From: Saccoglossus kowalevskii
Lineage: Eukaryota > Hemichordata > Enteropneusta > Harrimaniidae
DNA: 22,922 nt
NCBI RefSeq assembly: GCF_000003605.2
Contig: NW_003134845.1
Span: 30,083 to 53,004 of the forward strand
Reading direction: 5' to 3'
Numbering within the stretch: the stretch's first letter is position 1; every line of letters starts with the position of its first letter. The position numbers were made by a program, and so were the translations under genes. Positions 1 through 9,450 of the stretch are shown in pieces. Under the pieces are notes generated by a model, which was not told where the DNA came from, did not search any database, and saw only the letters and a list, made by a program, of their open reading frames with translations.

Positions 1-30
1 AAGGAGGAGTAAATGAGGGTATCTACTTAC

Positions 31-162
31 ATTTACCATTTGATACACCTCTGATGACAGCCTTTTGAGTAGAAGGATCGATAATATCATCCCAGATAAT
101 AGTGTCAACGTAACAAAGATCACGATTAGAAGATATATTTACATTGTGAGTCCCACTAATTT
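31..162 (-). CDS. egfr: EGFR coding exon 3 (end of L1, start of cysteine-rich region)
   Basis: The acceptor TGATAG ends at 163. The two bases AA complete the codon left by exon 2 (G+AA, Glu), giving L-E-I as in EGFR. The exon is 132 nt, close to the 135 nt recalled for the matching human exon. It shows ISSNRDLCYVDTIIWDDI, equivalent to the family segment around Asn-Asn-Pro-x-Leu-Cys. The donor is the consensus GTAAGT at 30-25; the leftover T would start a Cys codon if the next exon begins GT or GC, which fits the cysteine expected there. Another possible donor lies at 36. Confidence 0.88.
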
Positions 163-3100
163 CTATCAGGCAATAAATATTGAATAATTGACAATTAAAC
201 ATTTTAACAAATTATATTGAGAATAAATCGACACCAATTAGGTAACAAAGCAATTTAGTAACCATAAACAACATTTAAATCTTAGTCCGACAGTGCAATT
301 CATAGGAACGGGACGATCATGTCAACAATTTCTGCTTCATAGTGAACTTGAAATTCGAGGTCGAGTTTCATGCAGGGATCTTGCACCAGTTTGTTGAATT
401 TGTTGACATTATGCTGATAACTAAACAGGTACAGTCAATGTTGTTGTTCTAGCATAGATGTAACAATTTTGTGAGGTATGGGGATAACTTGGCAATTGTC
501 TGATGACAGCAGCTATTTTGAACTTTTGAGCTTTTTCGGGACTTCACATACTATTACGTACATTCAATAGATTGTCTTTTCCCTTGCCAGCATTTGTTTC
601 CATTAAAAAACATTCGTTGGTTACATACGACAAGACGACAGGAAAGAACACTGAAGTTGTGAATTGAAAAATACGTAATTGAAAACAGATATAACACTTT
701 GCGTTAGTTCATCATACAGTAAATCTTGTCTTACCGAGCAGGTTATAGAATTGAAGTTCTTTCAATCCCAATCCCTCTGTGATAGGGTCATAGTTCAACA
801 CTACTGCCAGAGCGTTGGTGTTCCAGTCACTGTTTCCCCGAATAACCCGTAGACTTTTCAAAGGCATGGTTGGTACATAATTCAGGGCAATGAGAACGTA
901 GCCACTCACTTCTTGGATGCTTTCTAAGAAGGTCAAGTCTACATCCGGGTCTTCCAATCCCACTATTTCCAAGTTACCGTTGATATGCGTGCACTGTTTG
1001 CCATATAAGGAAGTCAATCTTCTGTAACGTTCAGCTACATCATTCATAATTGAAAGTGAGTTACTTGTTCCACTGCACACTGAAAAACAAAGGACAATGC
1101 GGAAATCAGGACATCTTTCTTATTCAAAATCTTCTTGCTGTATGTAACAAATGTGTAATGACCACATATTTGTGAATATTGTGATTGTACAAGCTATGTG
1201 GTAACTACTGAAAAACTAATCAAATTAATTCAACGTTCCAATATTTAATTTTATTTTCCAAAAGCAAATCACTGCCGTTAATTTATTTATGTATGCCCAC
1301 GAGCAGTGGTAGAATCAAATGACCGCTGTTTCTATATTGGGTCTAAACAAAAATAATTATTATGTAAATACCAGTTGCTTTGCGATGAGTAGCTATCGCG
1401 GTAAGTAGATTTCGTAGCAAGTAACTTTCGCAGTAACTGGTCCTTTCATCGCTCTTGAGAATTAAAAAGTTTTATATTTATTTAATAACTGTTGCTATTC
1501 TGGGAGTACCAACCTTAGGAGCTGTTAATTTGCCCTTGTAACTTATGCAGTCACGTTGATTTGACAGGAGTTCCTAAATAAGACCCATCCTCTGATAGTG
1601 ACCCTAGTTTCTTAGTTTGGTTGTCTGAGATAGATAGGAACACTAAATACAGCTATTTAGGTCGGCAATCGAATCATCAATCATCACGAGTAATATAAAT
1701 GGTATTTAACTTAATATTGAGACGTGAATCACTCCGGCAATGACAAATTTTAAGAACCAAGGGGTGAGAGACTATTTACTTCGGCGATAGCTACGATATT
1801 TGTGTCCTAATCGATATTGATAAGATTTCGGGAAATGCGGTGACCAGTGTGAACCAAAACGACAAAAACCGTTGTGAATTTTTATGGAAGACATGGATTC
1901 ATTTGACAGACTCCCGGAGAGCAATTCTTCATGACGTAATTCACTCTGGCGTGGGAAAATCAAGGATAATTAAAAGCGAGGAAGGCCATTAAAAATGGCC
2001 ATGAAAACGAGATGTTTTTTTTTTATATTTCCTACGTAGCTACGTAAATTGGGACCAAAACGTTATCGGCAAGATTCCAGGGACGGCAGTGACGATCACC
2101 AAAAGGTAATTGAAGGCAAATAAACACGGCGTGAATCAGAAACAAAATCTTTCAATTCGTAGCATAAAGTGCGGGACTGACCCATTGTTTACCCTTGAGG
2201 GAATCGGAATTACTCGCTTTTAAGGGTTTCATAATAAGTGAGAAAAACTGAAGATCTTGAACGTACTTTAGTAAAAAGTCCCTTTTTGTTTGATTGCCTT
2301 TAGATTCATGTGCTGCAAGTTAGAATGCACATAGTTTACCTAAGCGGCCGTCCCTCAGCAAATGATTTAGCCCAGGCATTCTCCGTGTCACAATCGTGAA
2401 ACTATCTGTTTTTACGCAATCTTGAAAACGCGAATTACTAAACGAAATACAGGACGACGAGACTGAAATATCCAAGAACCAACACATACCACAAAAATAT
2501 ATCTAGAGTGAATACTCATAGTATATTTTAAGTCTAATCGTATTGTATTGTCAGGTGTGTCGATAGGCGAGAGAACTTTCTGCTTCTTAGTGGCACCCGC
2601 CATATATCTTTTTTTTTGTCATAATCAAAAATTTCTGTTTGAATATTTAGGTCTATATATCAGACAGGTGACATTGTATAACAAGCTTATTGTATCTGCC
2701 AAAAAAGACTTTTGAATGTTAAAGACAATATCTAGCATTGTAACACCAAGGACAAACAAACAAGTCATTCACCGTCAAGTCAGCTAGCAACAAACATGGA
2801 GCTCCATGCTGCACACATTCTCCTAAACAACTTACCGAACAAACCAACCCCATCCTGTACGCATGTAGTAGTTTGGGACTCACGGATATTCTACATTACA
2901 AATATTCGCATTATTGCGTTCAATATATAGACATATAAAAATGAAACAGAGCGTTATGGATAATCTCTAGTTAAGTGTGCACAAACTCTAAAATGACGAG
3001 TGGCTAAACCACTTTAAAAACACTTACCATTTATAGCACACATAATGCAAAGTACATACCTTCATCCACAATTCTGGTTTAAGTATTTTAATGCAAAAAC

Positions 3101-4230
3101 AGTTATAGTTTGGGTGTATTTGAAGACTGAATTTTAGTTTTCTATCACTATTAAAATGCGAATTTTGTTTACGTTTGAGCATAACGCCATGGCCAAGGAC
3201 ACGAAGGGTAACTTAGAATTTCACATTTTGCTCTGTTTTTGGAGTAACTCACCAGCTACGTATCTATGATCATACTAGTACCCTTGCTCGTGCTTGTATA
3301 AGATTTTATGTTCTTTGGTGGAAAGTCAGTTGATTGACATTTTGTGGGGTTGTGCACTGATCGAAGGTTCGGTAGTGAATGACTGACTTGTTTGTTCATG
3401 ATATTATAATGCTGAACATTGCATAGCAAAATGATATCAATTGGTATTACTCGATGTAACCATGGTAGCCATGGAAGGTCCCATGATGTAATTAATTGCG
3501 ATTCAGGTGTGACCACTTTTCCTGCCTTTAGATCTCCAAACATAATTTTTTTTACACAACTGACAATTACACGCAATATGTCTTCCAATTCGAACTACAT
3601 TTCTTTGTATTTGAATACTTAAAGAATGACATTTTCAACTTTCGACGAAATGCCGAGCAACGTGGTGAAAACATAACATAACCACAATAAACATACTAGT
3701 AACCTGAATAATTGGATAGAAGATTGATTACGGTTGATGTAACAATACCAACAAGTCCAGTCTCTGTTTTTGTGCCTAGGTATGTTTTTTGTATTCGCAA
3801 ACGTTTCGTCGTTGTTAGCAATTGTACATCCTGTAGAAATAATCACCCACCCTTAAATCAGATTGTCTATGATGACCTCGACCTTTCGGTCAGCAACCAA
3901 CAACATTAGGGCAGTGTAATAGATCTAGAATACAACGAACACAGCATCCGTAATGCAAATTAAGCCCGTTTTTTAACTTTAAGTTATATCCGCGGTGATC
4001 TCAACATCAATGTCGCGATTGTCCGTCATGTACGATTGTTGAAATTGAAAAACCCACAAATCAAACATTCACGATAACCGCGTCGCTTCTTACATCATGA
4101 TTGTTCTGCGACAAGGTTCAAAGTACATGACCTGAGATGTATGCCACTTACCTTTCGTATCACCACTTATTCTGTGTGCAAATAATAGAAGACAAAGTAT
4201 GAAACCCGATGTCAATTTCATTCCCTCCAT
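31..4230 (-). CDS. egfr: EGFR/ErbB-family receptor tyrosine kinase, 5' part of gene (exons 1-3; partial)
   Basis: Three exons join at 4230-4152, 1079-735 and 162-31, giving 185 codons plus one base. All splice sites are GT-AG and all junctions are phase 1. The product starts with a signal peptide (about residues 1-23), then the first leucine-rich receptor L domain (L1). Seen motifs include VCSGTSN at the start of L1, QEVSGYVLIALN in its middle, GLKEL near the exon 2 end, and LCYVDTIIWDDI in exon 3; each lines up with the EGFR ectodomain. In known family members L1 and L2 bind EGF-like ligands outside the cell and drive receptor dimerisation and cytoplasmic kinase activation. The furin-like cysteine-rich region, L2, membrane segment and kinase would lie below base 1 and are not seen. 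Invertebrates usually have one ErbB gene, so a direct orthologue is likely, but InR-type receptors share L domains; the close motif matches favour ErbB. Confidence 0.93.
163..734 (-). other. EGFR intron 2
   Basis: This 572-nt AT-rich GT-AG intron joins exons 2 and 3. I see no open frame, repeat or RNA gene in it. Confidence 0.85.
735..1079 (-). CDS. egfr: EGFR coding exon 2 (L1 ligand-binding domain)
   Basis: The acceptor is TTTGTTTTTCAG ending at 1080 and the donor is GTAAGA from 734. This is 345 nt, phase 1 at both ends. It encodes nearly the whole L1 beta-helix, with family motifs NLEIVGLEDPDVDLTFL, SGYVLIALN, LRVIRGN and LALAVVLNYD-like repeats. The same segment is split into two exons in human EGFR (about 152 and 184 nt, from memory), so this animal has them as one. 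The reading frame is clean with no stops inside the spliced limits. Confidence 0.93.
1373..1435. repeat. Degenerate 16-bp tandem repeat, about 4 copies
   Basis: Units at 1388-1403 (AGTAGCTATCGCGGTA), 1404-1419 (AGTAGATTTCGTAGCA) and 1420-1435 (AGTAACTTTCGCAGTA) align without gaps. A 15-bp poorer copy precedes them at 1373-1387. It is a minisatellite-like patch inside EGFR intron 1, with no known function. Confidence 0.6.
2033..2046. repeat. 14-bp perfect palindrome TACGTAGCTACGTA
   Basis: The sequence is self-complementary over 14 bases and lies in EGFR intron 1. It may be chance or a dimeric protein-binding site; nothing else supports a role. Confidence 0.5.
4152..4230 (-). CDS. egfr: EGFR coding exon 1 (start codon and signal peptide)
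   Basis: The ATG at 4230-4228 opens 26 codons plus one base, ending at a consensus donor GTAAGT (4151-4146). The peptide has a short basic start and a hydrophobic core (GFILCLLLFA), followed by HRISGDTK, which is a classical signal peptide with likely cleavage after Ser-Gly. The leftover G joins TG of the next exon to make GTG (Val), giving V-C-S-G-T-S-N as in other EGFRs. A second in-frame ATG three codons later (4221-4219) has a purine at -3 and could be used instead. The first ATG is chosen because it is the most upstream one in this exon. Confidence 0.85.
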
Positions 4231-4832
4231 GGATATAATATGGTCGATCCTCTAGAAGTGAATTTGAACCAGTAGTACACATCCGATCGTTCGGGCGTCC
4301 GCTCACGATTTGAGTGGTTTGTTTTGCTTGTTGACACTAGTGTTGTTTATTCGTGTTATCAGTGTGCGTATTATTAGTTCAAGACCTTGGCCGGTTAACA
4401 AAGTTAATAATTTATAAACCGTTCATCGACCGGGCTGGAATGTCTAGGTATGCGCCTAGTCATTTCAACGTACAATAGTGTATACTTGTAATAGCTACGA
4501 GTATATCAATTCGACACCTTCGTTACTCAACGATTATGAATATTTTGATTGATTATTTACATAACATTTATACTAATCGGCGTAGTTGGACTGAATATCC
4601 TTGGGAGTGATTGGTTAGATCACCTATCGCCCCACCCCCAACACCAGGGACGGTGGTTAGCTTTAACTTTATAATTATAGTTGTTCCTGCTTCCCCGAGT
4701 CTCGACCTAGTCTATCCGAACAATACCAAAATGTGTAGATGGTTGGCACTTGGTTTTTACAAAAAAGCGTACATCTTGTTAGCCATTCACCGCACTCTGT
4801 AACTATAGTCATCAGAGGTATACTTTGCCAGC
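4231..4832 (-). promoter_or_regulatory. Probable EGFR 5' UTR and promoter region
   Basis: This is the stretch directly upstream of the EGFR start codon on the minus strand. The best core-promoter candidate is TATAAATTATT, read on the minus strand from 4416 down, about 185 bases before the ATG. That spacing would give a 5' UTR near 150 nt. No CpG-rich block or other strong motif stands out. An additional noncoding 5' exon further upstream cannot be excluded. Confidence 0.35.
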
Positions 4833-4965
4833 TTAAAGGGCGGTAGTCGTCGAGCCGCGTCCTGTTCGATATGGGACTCATAACGACGTATACAACGCGT
4901 GTAAAATACATTGTTTATTTACATGAAATTTGAACACGCGCTGCGCGACGACCACCGCGCTTTAA
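4833..4965 (+). mobile_element. MITE, copy 1 (TTAA-flanked, 133 bp)
   Basis: The ends are inverted repeats: TTAAAGGGCGGTAGTCGTCG on the left, and TTAAAGCGCGGTGGTCGTCG when the right end is read on the other strand. Both ends carry TTAA, the target duplicated by piggyBac-like transposases, so this may be a non-autonomous piggyBac-type element. The interior is noncoding, including the shared core GTAAAATACATTGTTTATTT. Two related copies lie in this window, at 12518 (inverted) and 20425. Confidence 0.8.
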
Positions 4966-5103
4966 CAATTTGCAACCTAAGACACCGAAGTTGCGCCCTC
5001 AACGGCTCGTATCTAGACACCCGCCGGTTAGACGGGTGTCACAGCCTTCACTGCCTAGTGAGCTCTCGAGGTTGACGTGATTTTAGGTATTTGCATTGGT
5101 TAC
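4966..5103. other. Spacer with a strong short hairpin
   Basis: This short spacer lies between MITE copy 1 and the gypsy element. It holds a perfect 8-bp inverted repeat, GACACCCG (5016-5023) and CGGGTGTC (5033-5040), around a 9-base loop. Its last five bases (GTTAC, 5099-5103) are one arm of the gypsy target duplication. Confidence 0.55.
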
Positions 5104-5265
5104 TGTAATATTCGCTAATAAAACAACAGACTATTAGGTCAGGTGAAACTTACAGACATGAGGTTTACTCCACTGTACCACGAACAAACATACAGAGCAA
5201 AAGTATCTTGATATATGGCCACTAGAGGGCGCTATATCTATTATCATATATTGGTTATCTCTACA
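5104..5265 (-). repeat. Gypsy 3' LTR (complete, 162 bp)
   Basis: The LTR begins TGTAATATTC and ends CTCTACA on the plus strand, so it has TG...CA ends in either reading. It matches 9310-9450 over 141 bases without gaps and with 7 differences, about 5% divergence. It carries the CTCF-like motif CCACTAGAGGGCGC (5219-5232). At 162 bp it is short for a gypsy LTR. Confidence 0.92.
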
Positions 5266-5274
5266 CCTCCCTTC
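5266..5274 (-). promoter_or_regulatory. Gypsy polypurine tract
   Basis: On the minus strand GAAGGGAGG lies directly before the 3' LTR. This is where plus-strand DNA synthesis is primed in LTR retrotransposons. Confidence 0.8.
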
Positions 5275-5467
5275 AAAGTACAGAAGGGCTGAACTGAAAC
5301 CAATGTCCTGTATCAAGTGTTCTCGCTATTGTTCGTCCACGAATGTTTCTCTGAACACAACACAACATAATGTAATTCATTAACTCTAACTGCAATATAT
5401 CAACTAACATAATATTCACTAATAATGAACTGCTAAACTAATTTCAATGTCTGCTTTGGTGATATTA

Positions 5468-8400
5468 CTATAAATCTAGACGTTCTGGCATCTTCACAAT
5501 TCTTCCAGACCTTGTTTTTACAATGCCATTACCAGGTTTGCTTGGATGGTCTTTTGCGGTGATAGATTGGGCGTTTGTTTGTTGATCAGTAGAATCTGGT
5601 GTGTATTTCACTGGAGATGAATGAGCTTTAGATTTTGGAGATTCCGGTTCATTAGTAGTGTGAACTAGTGCTCTCCTATTGCGTCTAACAATACCTTGAT
5701 TAGATTTGACAAGGTAAGATCGTGGATGTTCAGTGGTCTTTACTATATGACCATGTCGGTCTTGATCTTGAATCCATACTTTGTCACTAGGGTGAAGTAT
5801 GGGAAGTTCACACGCTCGATGTTGCTGGTTGAACTTAATTTGTTGATTAGATCGTTAGATGTCTTCACTCTCTTTTACTTCCTCAAGATCTTCATTGCGA
5901 AGTCGTGCTTGTAGAGTATTTGGGAGCATTGGTAGTTGTGTGCGTAGTAGCCTTCCCATCAGTAGCTGACTTGGCGCAAGATTATTTTGTAGTGGTGTGG
6001 TTCTGTAGGAGAGAAGAGCGAGGTATGGATCTTCATTTTTCTTGAGCAGATCTTTGACAGTTTGTACTGCTCTTTCAGCTTCACCATTGGATCGTGGATA
6101 TCTGGGTGAACTGGTTATGTGGACAAATCTATATATTGCTGCAAACTGACTGAAAAATTCTGAGCTAAATTGTGGTCCGTTATCAGACATTGCAATCTCA
6201 GGTATTCCATGTTCAGTGAACATCTCTTTCAGTGAAGTGATCACGCTCTCGGATGTTAACGTTGATAGTTTCTTTATTTCCACACATCGAGAGTAGTAAT
6301 CTACCACTATTATGTATACTCTGGATTTGTATTGAAAGAGGTCCATTCCCACTCGTTCCCATGGACGAGATTGAAATGATGATGACATCATTGGCTCAGT
6401 AGGTTCTGGACGGTGTTTGGCACATGTAAAACATTTAGATATCAGATCTCCGATGCTTGTAGAGAGCCCAGACCACCATACTGATGTCCGGGCTCTTGCA
6501 CGGCATTTAGTAATTCACAGATGACCTTGATGAATGCAGTCAAGTATTTCAAGTCGCATGTCTCGTGGAATTATGATTCGTTCATCGGTGACTGTGAGAT
6601 GGCTCCTGTTTTCCCAGTACTGATGTAGTAATGGCTAGTGAGGCATGTATGCAGGCCATCCATGTAGACAATATTCTCGTATTTGCGTGCATTCCTCGTC
6701 AGCTTTCTGTGCTTCTATAATGTCGTGTATACGTTTTGCAGTTGCGAGAAGTACCTGTATGTATTGCTTGGTGAAGTTTTCGACTTCCACGCTGAATGCT
6801 GTGTCAACTTGTTCTGGTATACCGATTGGTGCGCATGATAGGGCGTCCGCAGTTGTTTGCTGTGTACCGTGTACATAACTGACCATTGGGTTAAATCGCA
6901 TCATCCTTAGACGAAAGCGTAATATGCATGGCGGCATTTTTGAAAGCTTTGTAGTATTCAGGAGTGGTACTAGGGGTTTATGATCAGTCTCTAATAAGAA
7001 ATATAGTCCGAGTACATAGTCAGTGAATTTCTCGCAAGCCCATGTCGCTGCGAGAACCTCCTTTTCAATAACTGCATATCGTTTTTCTGTGTCGCTGAGT
7101 GATCGTGATGAATAGCAGACTGGTCGTCATTTTCCATTGTCTTGTATTTGTAGTAAAACAGCACAGATGCCTGTTGCTGATGCGTCGGCTGCGATAATCG
7201 TAGGACAATTTGGATCATAGTGTGCGAGGACTTCAGTCGATACTAGACACTTCTTGATCTCTTGTAATGATTTTGCTTGAGATTCACCCCAAACCCAGGC
7301 ATTCTCCTTATGTAACAATTCGAGTAATGGCTCATTGCGATCTGCAAGTCCTGGGATGAACTTTCCTAGTTGATTAACCATTCCCATAAAACGCTGTAAT
7401 TCGGTATTATTTGTTGGCACAGGAAATTTAGCAATTGCGTTGGTTTTCTGAGGATCCGCGTGTATTCACGTTTTATCAATGATGTGTCCGAGAAACTTGA
7501 TTGTGTCTTTCGAGAATTCACATTTGTCGTTAAGTGTTAGTCCAGCTTGCTGTACACGATGTAGGACCGCTCTGACATGTTTGTCATGTTCTGTTTGGTT
7601 AGACCCATAAATTAGAATATCATCCATATGGCAAATTACCCCATCTAGTCCTTCGAGGACACCTGATAGGGTGCGTTGAAATATTTCTGGAGCCGAACTT
7701 ATACCAAATTGGAGACGATTAAAGCAATATCTCCCAAACGGTGTTATGAAGGTTGTGAGAAGCTTTGAATCATCATCTAGTGGGAGTTGCCAAAACCCGC
7801 TATTAGCATCAAGTTTGGTAAATAGCTTACTCTTGGCTAGTTTAGACAGGCTCTTATCTACTGACGACATTGGATGTATTTCACGTTGAACCGATTTATT
7901 CAGTTGTGTGAGATCAACACAGATGCAAACCCTACCGTTTGATTTAGGTACGGGTACAATTCCACAGCACCATTTAGTTGGCACAGTTACTGGAGAAATT
8001 ACTCCCTGTTGTAGCATTGTCTCAATTTCTGTCTTCACTTTGTGCAGTAATGGGTGTGGTACTTTTCTCGGTGTATATAGACATACTGGCTCTGGGTCAG
8101 CGCAAAGTGTTATGTGATATTCAGACTTTAACTTGCCTAGACCTTTGAATAATGCTGGGAATTCTGCTCTGAAGTTGGTTGGTGTGTTTGGGTCTGATTT
8201 TCGCACTTCATCAACATATATTCCCAGTTGAACGCACACATTCCTGCTGAATAATGAACATGCCTGGTTCTTTATCACATAAACAGTCTCGGATCTCTTA
8301 TTTTCATGGTACACTAGCGTAGCTCGGAATGTACCGATTACTGGAAGCTGAGTACCTGCTGGTCCGCGAAGCGATTGACGAGTTGAACTCAGCCATGGTA

Positions 8401-8605
8401 ATTTGTCGCTAATGACTGACATTGTAGCACCAGTATCTAATTTGAAGTGTGTGTCATGTCCGTTTACCTTTATTACTGCACTCCAGTAGTCATCACTTCC
8501 ATATACTTCTCCGAGAAATGGAATCTGTATCGTGACGTTGACCACCACACCATCGACAGCTATCTTGTGTTTGTGTGCTAGTACAGCTGTAACCATGTTT
8601 GTCAC
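5468..8605 (-). pseudogene. pol: Gypsy pol polyprotein remnant (protease, RT, RNase H, integrase)
   Basis: One reading frame runs from about 8605 to a stop at 5470-5468, broken by five stops: TGA 7468-7466, TGA 7129-7127, TAG 6637-6635, TGA 6517-6515 and TAA 5857-5855. Domains in order: aspartic protease with LDTGA (near 8440); reverse transcriptase with TKLDANSGFWQLPL, FGISSAPEIFQR and the catalytic MDD (near 7625); RNase H with AADAS (near 7180); integrase HHCC zinc region (near 6530-6425); integrase DDE core with D in GMDLF, SDNGPQF and NGEAERAV (about 6345-6080). The tail to 5468 is basic and looks like an integrase C-terminal region. All catalytic residues I can check are kept, so decay is by stop codons rather than loss of active sites. 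A short noncoding stretch separates it from the polypurine tract. Confidence 0.92.
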
Positions 8606-8606
8606 T

Positions 8607-9280
8607 TTACTTTGGCTGTGCTTTATATTTCTGGTTACTTCTACGGGATGCAGTTGAGTGTTTTACAAAATCAACTTTACTTGGCTTTATACTAGTGTCC
8701 CCACGAACTACTTCACGACTTTGTTTTCTAGCTTTGGCCTGACGACATGTTTGTACAGCGATAGCGAGTGTAAGGGTTGATTTCATTTGCAGGTGATCTG
8801 ACAGTGAGTCATCTAAAACTCTTACAACGATTCTGTCCCTTATAAGGTCATCTTTCAACACACCATAATCACAGTCTTCAGCTAAGTGATATAAATCTTG
8901 TATGAAGACATCAATGGGTTCCCCATGTGTTTGGACCCGTTTATTGAATCTGCTCACTCCACTATTTTATTACGATGAACTTGGTAATATTCATTCAAGG
9001 CTTTTTTCACATCCTCATATGTGGAGGTTTCCTCGTCAATTCGCAGTGTTGTGAGGATATCATCTGCACAATCTCCCATAGCGTACAGTAGTGTACTGAC
9101 CTGTTCACGTTCTGTCTTGTTTTGGAGACCTGAAGCCATTCTGTAGCATTCAAAATGTTTCAGCCATTTTGGCCACAGTTCTTCTTGTTTTGGTCCGGTT
9201 GATCCATCAAATTTCTCGGGAATTGGAAGTTGAGTTGCTTGTTGTGGTGTTCCTGGAACTGCTTGGTTTTGATCTGCCAT
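8607..9280 (-). pseudogene. gag: Gypsy gag remnant with one frameshift
   Basis: The ATG at 9280 starts about 30 nt below the LTR. The frame runs to a stop at 8956-8954, and the gag-like protein continues in another frame from 8957 down to a TAA at 8609-8607. The break near 8955 is a single-base frameshift. The first part has IPEKFDGST and a Trp/Tyr-rich helical capsid pattern; the second has YHLAEDCDYGVLKDDLIRDRIV, both typical of gag of this group. The basic end (KARKQSREV) is followed at once by pol. The nucleocapsid Cys-His zinc knuckles expected between capsid and protease are missing. pol reads in the same frame as the first gag part, so the ancestor may have had one gag-pol frame. Confidence 0.85.
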
Positions 9281-9292
9281 TTTTGTGAGTCA

Positions 9293-9309
9293 AAACACCA
9301 CTGCCACCA
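9293..9309 (-). promoter_or_regulatory. Gypsy primer-binding site
   Basis: Directly after the 5' LTR end, the minus strand reads TGGTGGCAGTGGTGTTT. TGG pairs with the CCA tail of a tRNA. The rest resembles the complement of a leucine tRNA 3' end, but I recall that tRNA only roughly, so its identity is tentative. Confidence 0.65.
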
Positions 9310-9450
9310 TGTAATATTCGCTAATAAAACAAGAGACTATTAGGTCAGGTGAAACGTACAGACATGAGGTTTACTCCACTGTAACACGAACAAACATACA
9401 GAGCAAAAGTATCTGGATATATGGCCACTAGAGGGCATTATATGTATTAT
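9310..9450 (-). repeat. Gypsy 5' LTR, larger piece (141 of 162 bp)
   Basis: It matches 5104-5244 base for base in length with 7 differences. It stops abruptly at 9450, and the missing 21 bases reappear at 11607-11627. The motif CCACTAGAGGGCAT (9425-9438) is the slightly changed counterpart of the CTCF-like site in the other LTR. Confidence 0.9.

Larger units (their letters stand above)
1080..4151 (-). other. EGFR intron 1 (3.07 kb)
   Basis: This is a long AT-rich first intron, the usual place for enhancers in receptor genes. It holds a short degenerate 16-bp tandem repeat (1373-1435), a hairpin with 6-bp arms GGCCAT/ATGGCC (1984-2000) and a 14-bp perfect palindrome (2033-2046). Open frames of up to 110 codons occur on both strands, but none resembles a protein I know and none has convincing splice sites. 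I treat them as chance. Confidence 0.8.

Noticed and set aside
31-40. Alternative EGFR exon 3 donor at 36 (GTAAAT)
   Set aside because: The site at 30 is a better consensus (GTAAGT), gives 132 nt near the usual 135, and leaves a T suited to the expected Cys codon. Both keep phase 1, so it is not fully excluded.
1388-1435. Short repeats considered as a CRISPR array
   Set aside because: The units are directly abutting 16-mers without spacers and degenerate, in an animal genome.
3256-3588. 110-codon minus-strand open frame in EGFR intron 1
   Set aside because: It has no recognisable domain, and an overlapping open frame exists on the other strand. The spliced EGFR exons on either side leave no need for it.
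7908-8117. Plus-strand open frames across the gypsy pol and gag region
   Set aside because: They are antisense to clear protease, reverse transcriptase and integrase motifs and have no motifs of their own.
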